A stretch of DNA of 64,000 bases. Origin: Narthecium ossifragum (lineage: Eukaryota; Streptophyta; Magnoliopsida; Dioscoreales; Nartheciaceae). The DNA lies in NCBI GenBank assembly GCA_963920575.1, contig OY986964.1, positions 35,888,527 to 35,952,526 of the forward strand, read 5' to 3'. The stretch's first letter is position 1. The number at the start of each line of letters is the position of its first letter. Position numbers and translations under genes: made by a program. Positions 44,527-56,424 of the stretch are shown one piece after another. The notes beneath the pieces were generated by a model, which worked only from the letters and a program-made list of their open reading frames with translations, was not told the origin of the DNA and ran no database searches.

Positions 44527-45591
44527 ATGGACATGATGAGCCTCAAGGAGAAGCCATTGATCAAACACAAGAGCTTTTCCTTACCTATAGCCTCCCTGAG
44601 GTTCTCCCTTTCCTTTCTGATCACCCTCGTCCTCCTCCTCACCCTCTTCCGCATCCAAGGCTTCAAATTCTATGAGAGTACCATACCTGTGGTCTCCCCT
44701 TACTCGCGCGCCCTCTTTGCCTTCCGAGCTCCCGGCGCCCAGAACGCCACCACCAACCTCTCCTTCCTCCCCTTGAAGGACCTCCGGTTTGCCAACACGG
44801 CTACGGTCGGCCATACTTGGTTCATGAGCTCACTGAACGACACTCGTGAAGCCGGCGAGGCCGAGCACCTGTTCTTCCCCTCCGAGCCCTCCGACGGCCG
44901 CTTCCTTTGCCTTCGCGGCGGCGACATCTACGACGGCACCAAGAATTCTTATGCACTGGCACGCCCGACGGCCATACCGGACGACGCAATGCTCATGGAA
45001 GGCCTAACGATGATCTCGGACACGACCTACCCCTACGGGAATCTCTATCACGCCCTATCAGCTATTACGCCATGCATTGCATGGCACCAGACCAAAAACT
45101 GCGTCAAGCCGGCGAGGTGGGTTTTCTACCACAAGGGGGAGGTCCGGACCCGGATGAGCCCATGGGCCTGGAGTATTTTAGAGGCAGTCTTCGGCGTGAT
45201 AAAGATCGAAGCTTTCCAAGGATGGCCCCTGCCGAGATGCTTCGAGAAGGCGGTGGTGTTCAGGCACACCGAGGGGGAGATGTCGTCCGCAAGGAGGAAG
45301 ATGGCCATCGACATGATGAGGTGCAAGTCCAGAGCTCACTGTAAGATCAGCAGAGATGTTGAGGACAAGAAGAACGCGGTTCGGCTGACGTTGCTCCTCC
45401 GGACGGGGTCGAGGTCGTTCAAGGACGAGCCCACCATGATAAACATCTTCGACCAAGAGTGCAAGAAGGTCGACGGATGCCGGCTGGCCGTCACCCGGCC
45501 GGACAATCTCACCTTCTGCGACCAGGTTGGTTAACTAGCAACAAGTCTTCTTCGATCTTACAACGTCGTTTTATTAGTTTTCAAGTGTGAT

Positions 45592-45624
<33 letters not shown>

Positions 45625-46050
45625 TTATGTTAATGTTGATGATATATGTAGGTGAAGTTGATGGCCAACACTGATGTCCTGGTGACTCCCCACGGAGCTC
45701 AGGTGACAAACACGATCTTCATGGATAAGAACAGCAGTTTGATGGAGTTCTTCCCCAAAGGATGGCTGGAGACAGCCGGAGTGGGGCAGTACGTCTACCG
45801 GTGGCTTGCGGATAGTGCCCAGATCAGGCACAAGGGGGCGTGGAATGATCCTGTCGGCGAGACGTGCCCGGATGAGAATGACAAGGAAGGGTGCTTCACC
45901 TTCTACAAGGACGGGCAAATCGGGCACGACGAGGCCTACTTCGGCAACTGGACAGCTGCTGTACTCAAGGAAGTGAGAGATTACAGGCATAGTGAGGCAT
46001 TCATGGTCCAGCAACAACAGCTCACGTCAAACTCCTGTGCATGTGGATAG
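44527..46050 (+). CDS. GT61 family glycosyltransferase, copy 2
   Basis: Exon 1 is 44527-45525 (333 codons, CAG|GTTGGT). Exon 2 is 45652-46050 (132 codons plus stop) after ATGTAG; the 126-base intron has a (TA)n run. The protein has 465 residues and aligns along its whole length with the 32741 gene, including intron position and phase. Type II anchor at ~28-46 (LSFLITLVLLLTLFRIQ). Conserved blocks: SLNDTREAGEAEHLFFPSE, SDTTYPYGNLYHALSAITP, KKNAVRLTLLLRTG, TPHGAQVTNTIFMDKNSSLM, then a cysteine-containing tail (VGETCPDENDKEGCF). As for copy 1, a Golgi pentosyltransferase of xylan or glycoprotein is likely; the acceptor is unknown. Frame intact; expression may be altered by the leader insertion. 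Confidence 0.94.
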
Positions 46051-46945
46051 CCAAGTTTAATTAGTGGTGTACGTACGTGTTCATCATCACTATTGTCACA
46101 ATAGTCGCAGCAATTTAGATTCAAATGACAGTCCTTGTATACCTCAAGTAGTGGTTTCGGCCACTCGTGGTAATGGATATATTGGTGTCGTCAAATTCCA
46201 AGTTCTCAGAATTGTCAGAAGTGTAGTGTTTTGTGTACATGACATTGTACCACGTATTCAAAACACTGTTTATTGAATTGAACCGGACACACTTTGGGAT
46301 GTGTGTTCGATTCAATTCAACGGTAAAGATTTGTGTACATAAATACATATCTTTTTTTTTATCAAAAATTTAGAAAATTTTCCCTCGTAAGCCAGGGCAA
46401 AAGGCTCTCAGCTAATTAAAAAAAAATTCTCAAATATGCATGGTATTGGTCCTATTTCATATTAGGGCAAAAGGCTGGAGACTACCTCCAGTAGTGTATG
46501 ACTGTATGCCATAGGTAAGTCTTCCGTAATATGCATGCATGGTATTGATCCTATTTCATATTAGTGATTACGTTACTTGTCATAACAGTTAAAAACAGAT
46601 TAACGGACGGATCACAAGACCAGACCCCTAACACAGGAGCTGTGCACTGATTATTACTCGGTCAACAAAAATAAAACATTTGAGTTCTTTCTTCTCTCTG
46701 CTTCGAAAGCCACACTTCCATTACAAAAATTCTCATTTCCTGTGATTTTCTCAAATAAACCTGATAAAAAAAATTCAAAAAAGAATTCACCTTCCCTTCC
46801 CAGGGAGAGAAATCCATTCTACTAGATCGACTGGCCTGCATATTAGAAATAAGAGAGAAGGGTCAATAAGAACTGAAAAAAAAGAAGTTTGACAGTAGGT
46901 CTGAACTTATTTTTAATATGGCAATAGAGGCAATGAGACAAAAAT

Positions 46946-47260
46946 ACCCCTGCCCTACTAATCCCCCCCCCTCCCCCTCCCCCTCTACCCTCTATTATCC
47001 CCCCCGGTCGGCGAGCCCCCCAGGCCACCCCCACCGCCGCCCCGCGACCCCCCCCTTATAATCCACCCCCACCCCAAAACCCCCCCCACCCCCCCTCGGC
47101 GGCCCCCCAGCCCCCGTCGTCGTCCCCCTCACCGATCTCACCGTCCCCCTCGCCGATCTCGTTGTCCAGATCCCGCCATCCCCCTTGCTGATCCAGATCC
47201 CATCCGACCCCGTCGCCGTGCCCCCCCCCCCCTCCGGCGGCCCCCAGCGCCCTTTTTTCC
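46946..47260. repeat. C-homopolymer-rich low-complexity block
   Basis: Runs of 6-12 C are broken by CCCCGTCG, GATCTC and CCCTC. Strand asymmetry is extreme. Frames across it (glycine-rich on the minus strand) are not credible proteins. Confidence 0.9.
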
Positions 47261-47399
47261 TTGTTTTTTTATTTTTTTTTATTTTTGAAAAGTAAAATCG
47301 GATGTCTTCATGTTTTTTTTTGAATTTAGACAAGCCCACTTGTACAATTGTTAATTTTTGCAATTTAGATCAATTTTTATCATAAAATGATTCTTAATT

Positions 47400-48010
47400 T
47401 TGTTTGACTAATTTTTGACTCAAGTTACTTTCCACAAATTTACAATTGAAAAAAAGTGGAAAGTAACTTGTACAAGTTACTTTCCATGTGTACAAATTAC
47501 ACTTGTACAATTACAAAAAAGTGAAAAGTAATTTGTACATTTGAAACTTGTACATATGGAATATAACTTGTAAATTTGCAAAAAAAAAGTGGAAAATAAC
47601 TTGTACATTTACAAAAATCGTGAAAAGTAACTGATGAATAAACGTGGAAAATAACTATTGACAATTTGATGGAAAGTAACTCCTATCTAATTTGAAATAT
47701 TGAGAAAATACGGTACTTAATTTCCACAAATATTGGTGACAGTTACTTTCCTCAATCACTAATTACTTTCCACAAATCACTAGTTACTTTTCACAATCAC
47801 TAGTTACTTTCCACAAAATCACTAATTACTTTTCACAAAATCACTAATTACTTTCCAGCGCCCCCGCGTCCCCCGTCATCATTGATAACTCAAGTTACTT
47901 TCCATTGGTTTAATCTGGAAAGTAACTCAGATATTTTCAACGAATTGATCACCAAGAACACAAGTTACTTTCCGTAATCGTGGAAAGTAACTTACTTTCC
48001 ACTTTTTCAC
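47400..48010. repeat. Minisatellite of AGTTACTTTCCAC units
   Basis: Irregular units with core (C/A)AAGTTACTTTCCAC / GTGGAAAGTAACTTG in both orientations, mixed with ACTTGTACA. They resemble the GTAGTTACTTCCCA units at 43385, which suggests related elements. Confidence 0.8.
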
Positions 48011-48577
48011 TTAGAATATGAACAGTCACTGGAATATGAACAGTCACTGAGATATGTTAGGAATATTGAAAAAATATTTTAGTAATAAAAAAAGTATTAT
48101 GCGCTAAATTCCTTAAGAAAAATATATGAGGACCTAGGACTAAATATTTCCACATGAATGATAACACCAATTATCACAAGAAATAAAACAAAACAAAACA
48201 AAGGAACAGCTTGAAGTGAGTATTTTCATAAGACAATTGGAGTACACACGTGAAGTTGATGAAGTCCCCAAGATGTGGGTGTGATCGTGATCTACGGTAA
48301 ACATGATCCACCATAACGGGGGATCCACCATAAAGTAGCAGTAGCAGCGTTTATCTAGTGGGTGTTTTATCTTATTACATTTCCCAACGTCTCTATCAAA
48401 TCAAACTGAAGGACTAATCTAACAAACAAACTAGTTGACCTTCAAAACCTCACGTGGTTTTCTTTTCTTTTTTTTACAAATAAATTAAGGGTGTATAACA
48501 AGATAGACCTAAAGGCGACAGAAACAAACCCCATGTGCTCATCCTCGATCGCTAAATTGGAGTAAAATATATAAGCT

Positions 48578-49450
48578 TGACAAGCTAATCAGTCGGCATG
48601 GGAGTTATCTTCTTTAGAGATATAAACAATTACGGCCTCTAAAAAACCACGTAACTCCCATATGATGTTTTGCACAATGCCTATGTATTCACTCGTCAGT
48701 GGCATGGTTCCCTCAATCATCCGGACTCCGAAGAGCGAGTCGCATTCGATCGTCACATGTTTGCATCCTCTTTGTGTGGCTTCCTTGACAGCCACTAGGA
48801 TGGCGAGAAGCTCCCCTTGCAACGCAGAATTCGTCATCTGACATCTTCCATCTGACCATAGAATCACCCCCTCGCCATCAATGCAGACGACTCCTAGGCC
48901 TGTCTTGCCCGTTGTAGGATGGAAAGACGAATATATTTGTATTTTGACTCCTCCGACGCACGCCGCATCATGCTTTCATGTTTGTTGTATTGAGGCCATG
49001 TATTCTTTGACTTGCCAGACAATGAGTTGAGACAAGTCACAAGCACCATGTACTTCCTCTCCAGCTACTAGCTTGCACCTGTTCTTCCATATCCACCATA
49101 AGCCATATGCAATCAGTGAGTTTTCCTTCTTGACTATGCCATTTTTTCGAGGCCCGCGCAAAAGCTCATAGCAAGCTTCAAGATTAAGATCAGTGGTGTG
49201 GATGTTGATTCCAGTTAGAACTTTCTCCCACACATCCTGAGCAAACCAACAGTTGAAGAGAAGGTGTTCGATGTCTTCATCTGCAAGGTTGCAACGGGGG
49301 CACTCTCTCTCAGATGTGAGACATAGGTGCCAAAGAGCCAGCTTAGTAGGAATCTTACCGTGTTAGAACTTCCAAGATCCTGCTGGTGTTGTCCACACAC
49401 TTTTCCATTGTTGGAACTCCTCGTCGTGCTTAGCGTTCTCCATGTGCAAA
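48578..49450 (-). pseudogene. LINE 3' remnant: zinc-finger RVT and RNase H
   Basis: Minus strand gives KIPTKLALWHLCLTSERECP, then RCNLADEDIEHLLFNCWFAQ (zinc-finger RVT, C-x-x-C…H-L-L-F-x-C). The region leading to RNase H (GLWWIWKNRCKLV) follows, then the RNase H domain ALQGELLAILVAVKEATQRG, HVTIECDSLFGVRMI and EDNSHAD. Frames are broken by stops (for example TGA after MASIQQT), and the endonuclease and RT parts are absent. It is a typical 5'-truncated LINE. Confidence 0.88.
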
Positions 49451-49814
49451 ACCTCACGTGGTTATTGCTTACCATTCAGTGTAACTACAAACAATTCAGT
49501 GTCATCAATGCCCCATTAAAGGATTATATGCACACAAGAAAAGACAGTGGATGCGAAAATAAACATCACAAGATCAAGTGTAATAACAAATGTGAGTAAA
49601 TAAACCCACAAACTAGCTGTAACTTTTAGTGGTATGTAGATCAAACATATACACAAGTTTCACACAAAAGTACCACCCTATAAGCATACAAGTCGGCCAA
49701 CCCTAAATTCACAAGCAGAATCAAATAAAGAAACGATCGACATTGAATAATCATAAAACTAAAGATATAACACAAGTAATGAATCCAGAGAAACTTCATC
49801 AAAGCTCCCCTTGT

Positions 49815-52800
49815 CTAAGAACTGGGAACGCCGTGCACAGCCTCCTGTAGCTTTTTGACAGCACCATCATAGTTCACGAATCCCATGAACCAGAATTCAT
49901 GGTTATCAGTGGAGACGAGCTGAACATACTTTTCAGCTGGATTTGCTTTGCTCGCTGATGGAGTGACTGCTCTAAGTTGATGCAGAGGAATTACCACCTA
50001 TTTGGATGCAAGAAAACATTCAATGAACATACATGTGTGGCTGGTTTTACAGAAACCTCAATCACAGATGAAAAAACATGCCAAGTGTATGGGTGTGAGG
50101 TGTTTGACAAGGTATGTAGACTGAGGCATACATAAAAAATGATAATGAGACAAAATTAATTATCATTAGAAACCTTAGAATATGCTGAATTCTGTAACTG
50201 CTGTTCAATGCCCAAACTTACACCGAAAACTTCAAAAGAGTAAATATAATGATATCTAATACAAAAGATAAAGGACTATAAAACAAATGGTACTTTTGAT
50301 GCTATGAGATACGTAAGGTATGTTTTCTAGAACGCTAGATGTTTCTTGCCTCAAATATCACTGAACATTATATGCGAGAATCGTAAAAATTGATGCCTGA
50401 AGACGTTTCATCAGAGTTTCCACAACAGGGGACATATGTGAAACAGGAAAATTTAATCCTCTGTGGACTTGCTATATCAAAAGTGGGGTTATGCTATATC
50501 AAAAGTGGGGTTACAAGAATCTTAGCTGCTAAACAAGGCGTTGACCGCTTAAGTTATACAAGCTAAAGTCAACACATAACTCAAAAAATGAAGAGAGATT
50601 CTTGCAAGTTTTACAGAATTAATAGAAATGATTGTCATCTAGGAATTACAACAATCAAAATAGCCAAAAGGCAGTCTTAAGTTATGTAACCACACGCATG
50701 TCCCTAGTTCAGTCTAGAAACTATATTTGCACACATCAGATAAACCAATTTTATCACTAGATGCAGCAAAAGTGAGAGCTCAGCTCTATAAATAAATACA
50801 TAAAGACTGATGAGATGATGGGGAAGAAAGACCGAACGACAATCAAATGGTTTATATTGTCTTCATATCTAAGTTGAAATGGAAGGCACATGAAATATTA
50901 GAAACAACAACTCCTGATAGAATAATGCACCATAATAGTTCCCTCATTTACACATCAACATCCAATAAATCATCTTCCTGACGTACTGGATATGATTTCG
51001 AGTCAGCGCCCAGAAAACAAACCCACTTGGATGGAGGTGACAGTGGAGACCATACATTATACTAAAGAGAAGAAATCCAGCAGATTAGAGCATTGCAACT
51101 GGACTCACATCTACAGACAGATACCAGTGAGTCTTCTTTCCTGAATATATATCACTCCCTGCAACCTAGGACTCCACTACGTTTCCTCACGTCTTAAAAA
51201 GCTAATTCAAATTCTAAATTGATTTTTAAATTGGTTCAAAAAAAAAAATCGGAAACCTTCCCTCTAATACAAATCCTACCATCTTCTGGTGTTCTTTAAC
51301 TAGCATGTCATGCAAACTTGAAAATGAAAAATAAAGCAGTTTGGCCAGCAATAAATTGTAGTAATGGTAAAGGCCCTATGTAAACAAATAAAAACTTTTG
51401 GAGACGAAAATACCTCGAGTTTCTCAAGAAAAAAATGAATTCATACTCTTCAATAGCACGGTGGAATCAGAAAAATGAGTACATTCTCATGATATCCGTA
51501 ATAAAAGGCACATGATAAAACAACTGTGACTAGGAAACATTTACATAGAGTTTCTAGTTAGCTAGTCAAATAAAATGTGCCTTAATAAAAATAATACTAA
51601 ATAAATAACATAAGTGGAAAAGCAATTTAGAAGGCAAAGAAAAAACAAATATAAGTACCTTATAGTAGCTCCATTCAGTTTGATCCCCAACTTTGTACGA
51701 AAGAGGATTGTCGCTGCAAAATGCAACTTTAGCAGTAGAAAGATACAGAGTTCCCATAACAGGGCCAGCAGATGTCGACAAATAGCATGCAAATTGCTTT
51801 TTCAGCTGCTCTTCAGGAGATGTTTCAAAAGTTTGGCGAAAGATCTTCTCATAACCACCTTCTGCTATTACTTTAGTCCCCTGAGTTATCCTCCCCATGG
51901 CAGCATCAGTAACATTAGGTGCTGTTTTCACTGAATCAAGAAAGACATATCTTTCAACTCAACTCATTTGGTATAGAAGCAATGCTAAAATCAATGGCTC
52001 ACAAAAAGTCGAAAATCCAAATGGCTCAGTTCTCCAGCCAATTAAAAAAAGTAGAGCATTCTTGTACCATATTAGGTGTTAATGCATATGGATTTTGCTC
52101 ATGCAATCGATTAAAACGTAATTCGACCATTAGCCACAACAACCAAAAGTACTTCACGTTTGCTCTGAAATTCAAGTCTACATTCAAAAGATTTTGCACA
52201 AGTGTCATAAACCGGTCCATGAAGGTAATCCTTGAATCTCTCATGACAATGTAAGATTGCAAGAAACAAGGCGGAGTCAATAGGTATGAGAGCACAAGTT
52301 GATTAGGCATTTTACAATAGACGGAAGAAAGTTCCTCCAGAACCAACCAAAGGCTAACTGGATATGACTTCGAGCAATCATGGGCAAACACACTGAAGAC
52401 AAGAAAACAAGATTAATAGTTCTTGCAAAGAACAATAATAGATTTATGCCTAACAAAGATGGATATGATGTGATGTAGAACCAATGTTAGGATCCAAAAG
52501 TACGAGCGTTAAACCATAGTTGTTATAGGTAATTTTATGCCTCTCTCTTATCTGTCAAAACCACATATTTCCAATAGCCTCTCATTCACAGTGACATCTA
52601 CTAATCTACAGTTTATAATCGTGATGGACCCAACCAGATAGTTTGAAGATCCATAATCGGGCTACCAGAGACGTTGTATAGCTAATCTAGTCGTGCAAAT
52701 CAGAAGACTCATACAAGAAGACCCAAATCCGATTCGCATAAATCGCTAACAAAACATAGTACTAAGACAGTGCTCACAGTGCTGCCAGACGTCCCCGGCG

Positions 52801-53164
52801 ATGCCCTCAGCCTTCTTGGTGGCCTCGCCGACCTTCTTCCCCCACTTCCCAAGCATATCCTTCATCGCATCCATCCTGTCTGCATCACCACCACTCAATC
52901 AACAAGAATCCAAGAAAGATCCAAACAACCCTAAGAGATTAGAAACCGTGGCATACTCTTGGACGATGAGGAAGGGGTGATCGGTGACGGTGTGACGTAG
53001 GGATTGGACTCCGAGGGCATGGCGGTAGCCGCGTAAGACGGAGGGGGCTCGAGGTCCTTGGGGTCGAGCTTAGGGTACGGTGCGTAGTTCGAGGAGTGCT
53101 CCTCGCCGACGGCGGACGAGATGGTGGCCTTCTTTTCGACGGCGGTGGCCTGATTGGACTCCAT
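49815..53164 (-). CDS. GRAM-domain GEM-like protein, four exons
   Basis: Exons on the minus strand: 53164-52957, 52879-52778, 51930-51659, 49997-49815. All have GT–AG junctions with matching phases (total 765 nt, 254 residues). The start [17 protein letters not shown] follows an in-frame stop-free but non-conserved leader, so this ATG is chosen by homology. N-terminal part is proline/serine-rich ([17 protein letters not shown]). Then come [20 protein letters not shown] and [15 protein letters not shown], typical of GEM-like proteins. The GRAM domain (~125-230) holds [52 protein letters not shown] and [12 protein letters not shown]. Arabidopsis relatives include GEM (GL2 expression modulator) and ABA-responsive GER proteins; GRAM domains bind membrane lipids. 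Exact role is unknown. Introns are 77, 847 and 1661 bases. Confidence 0.93.
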
Positions 53165-55847
53165 GAGACTCGATGGTATGCTTCGAAGAGACTGGAGAGT
53201 GGGGAGAACTCTTGGATTTCGTGACGGCGTCGGATGTGGTGGTGCTGCCTTCGTCTCGAGGTAAACGAAACGCAACGTACACAGTCGGTTACTTGAGTAA
53301 TAGACCCTACTTGGGTCAGAAGATGTCGTCAAATTTGGCATCTATCACCGTTTCATGGCCTTGTCATCTAGGCCTGTGGGCCTCTAACTCTGGCTTCTTG
53401 GTTCTATGTTATGGTGATGGGCCGTCTCCATTGAGCTGTGATTGTTTTGTGGGGGCCGGGTCACAAATGCCTTGAATCTTGATTACATCAAAGCATCCTC
53501 CAGAGTCTAGTCTAGAGCATCAATTGCTCAATGACATTTTGCAACAAAGTACCTTTTTCATGCTTTATTAGGGTTTTTTTTTGCTATGAGATTGTACTTA
53601 TATAGACACTTCCTCATCTATCAGTTTAAGTTTTTCGATTGGATGATTAGAATCAATATGACATTGGAGTTCAAACCTCGCTTCGTCTCCTCGGTTTGCC
53701 ACCATTGAGGGAACGTGTCAGACCAAAGGTCCAATAAGTTCTCGTAGTCAATCAAGCCTAGGTGAGGGTGCTTGTACTTCGTGATCTGTGTTGTGTGGAT
53801 GTAAGCCACCATCCACCATCAAATTCGCAACTACACTATAGTCTTGCATCTGCAATCGACGTCATGACTCATGACATGGGCGGGGCAAAATTATTGGCTT
53901 CCTGAGGTGTCGTGCACTTTTTTTATCACAAAATTTAGAGGTTTTTAAAATTTTAAAATGGAGGTGTGGGTGTACGAAACTATGCTACAATTCTTTCTAT
54001 TATTATTATTATTATTCTTAGATGTTGGATTGGTTGATCTATTGGCTGGATAGTTAGGTAAATTGAGGAGGATCTATTTCTGATTATTTTTGTTTAAAAC
54101 AGTACTGAGATCACATGATGCATGCTGTAATCTCCCGTAAATTAATGACACCTGCTACTCGTATTATATCCTTGTTTTAAAATACAAGGTATCCTCGAAT
54201 CCAGAGTGGCCACGTGGAATTAGACGTTAGAGCCCATGCCATGATCTGTGCCCACAAAATAATACGAAATTTTGGAAGGGGTTTCTATAGAAAAATATCA
54301 TCGTTTAATCTCTAAACTATTCCAGTGCCAGTGCCTCAAATTCTAGATCATTTTCTTAATTTTCAGGTAAAAATAGTATTTTAGTCTTTTATTAGATTGT
54401 CAGATTACCAGCATCAATTAGTCACATGATAGGGCATTAAACTAAATATTCTCTAAAAAAAACATAATTTTAATAGCGTATTATATTCTGATTATTCAAT
54501 ACAGTGAGCTAGAGTCAGAGAATTCGAACTCTATTGTTTGTAAATTAGATTCGATGAAATGGTTAATTGTTTCTTTTCTTTTTGAAGGCAGATAATTGAT
54601 TACCAGCATCAATTATCAAGGATCCGATAAGAACTTGGGTACCCCCCTTGTGCATAATTCCTTGCAAAAAGGCTAACATGGGAAAAGGTTGCAAACTACC
54701 AAAAGCCATGCCTATGTACAACTCACCTCAACTTTCCACTCCCAATTGTTCGACAGATACATAGTCCAAAGTACAACTCTTTTATGTTTAGCTAATGGGC
54801 CTCTACAACACCTCTTGGCATCCCTTTAAAGCTAGCCAGACCCATTGGTTTAGAGATACGGAGGGCCAAAGCCAACCAAAAGATGGCACTCTATCAAACA
54901 CTACACCTCTTTGACATATATTTATGTCTCTATATATGTTCTACATTGGTTTTTATATTCGTGTCATTGCGTGTGACGACTCACATCCAATCAAAGGCCA
55001 TCTCATTTCTATTCCACGTCTCAAAAGCCACGGTATATTTTCTCGTGTGTGTGTGTCATGTATCATCTCAAAAGGATATGAATAATTTAGAGCAAAGTTT
55101 GCAATTTTTTTTTAAATCTAAGTGATGGTTCCACATTCAATCATTCTAAAGTGGCATTTTTTTTTTAAGGTCCGGATCTATGCATATAGTTGGAACGTAC
55201 CTAGATTCATAGTGGATTCCCATACATATAGATTGTGTTTGGTTCTCCACGTTATCTCCAAACATAATGAATTAGTAAAATAGGAATAATATATGTTAAC
55301 GTGGACCATTCTAAAAAATAGAGATATATTTAACTCCACCCTAATTTTATCCATATTTCTATTTTTTTATTTAAAAAATTATTTTATTCTAATTATATTT
55401 ATTATTTTAACTTTTCTAATCCTAAAATCTCTTTACCAAACGATCCATAAGGATTAGAATACTTTTCAATATTTTCTTTTAAGAGTTAAGCCAAAAGGTT
55501 TTTTAGAAATAACAACTGACTCAGAACAGCAAAACTCGTCGGAGGTTGAAGAGGGTACTCAACGAGCTCGACGTGCCGCCGCATACATGATCTGTTCTAA
55601 AATTGCAATATCGGGAATGTGAACAAGTTTAAAAACTTTAGATTCTCTACTGTAGATTATCATGTAACAAGTATGTCAAGACGATAAGGATTTAAATATA
55701 TAAACTCATTTTTTACCAACTTTATTTTTTTTGAAGAATTATTTATTTATAAGCATATGCGAAAGTAACATGATAGTAATAATAATAATAATAATAATAT
55801 CATTTAATTGAAAAGTTATAGGCTAAATAGTGTGCTATATAAAACTA
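53165..55847. other. Intergenic region upstream of the GEM-like gene
   Basis: TGGGCC-type motifs near 53376 and 53417 may belong to the GEM-like promoter (minus strand). The rest, to 55847, is AT-rich with no recognised gene. Short frames (e.g. near 53621-53812 and 54883-55125) show no known motif. A (TTA)n-like run lies at 53998-54017. Confidence 0.55.
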
Positions 55848-56223
55848 TTAGGTAGGCCCCGATTTGACCTAACACAGGTAACCACCACCCTCACTAGCCC
55901 TCTCTTTCTCTCTTAACCACCCGGTAACCACCACCCCCACTAGTCCTTTCTCTCTCTTAATCATATGATAACCATCACCCCTACTATTTCCTTCCACGTT
56001 GCTTCATCTTGATCACATGATATATGATAACATAATTGAGCATTGTCAGCCGTCTTACAAGTTGCATCTGATCTTATATAATAGATTAGGTGGCCCCCCG
56101 TGTAACCACCCTCCACTACTCCCTTCCACGTTGATTCATCTCGATCGTCTGATATATCCTGTCATAATTTGAATTGGGCATTTTCAGTCACAAGATGGAA
56201 TACACATGATATTATATAATAGA
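55848..56223 (-). mobile_element. Two abutting second-family Helitron-like units
   Basis: Reading the minus strand, unit 2 (56223-56086) starts TCTATTATATAATATC and ends GGGGGGCCACCTAA. Unit 1 (56085-55848) begins at the very next base with TCTATTATATAAGATC and ends GGGGCCTACCTAA. The junction is CTAA|TC with no spacer. Both carry TATATCAxxxGATCAAGATGA-like and GGTGGTTAC motifs. Confidence 0.7.
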
Positions 56224-56424
56224 TATCTTCTTATCCATTATAGGCTGGCAGTAATTTTTTTCAAAACTTCAATCCGAAACAGGACCCTTGGATTGTAGTA
56301 TTTTACCATGATTTGATGACAAAGAGACCATACAACCAACAATCATGGCATGCAACCAAAAGGGGGTCCATTGTATTTCCCCTTACAAACTCACTTCATT
56401 CACCCCACTCCTTTTATTAACTTA

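Larger units (their letters stand above)
46051..48577. other. Intergenic with C-rich block and second minisatellite
   Basis: After the GT61 3' region, 46946-47260 is extremely C-rich on the plus strand and 47400-48010 is a GTTACTTTCCAC-type minisatellite (both listed separately). The flanks (46860-46945 and 48010-48130) may be the ends of one inserted element, but I could not define termini. No gene is seen. Confidence 0.55.

Noticed and set aside
53621..53812. Minus frame with LGLIDYENLLDLWSDTFPQW
   Set aside because: It looks somewhat protein-like, but I could not link it to any family or exon structure.
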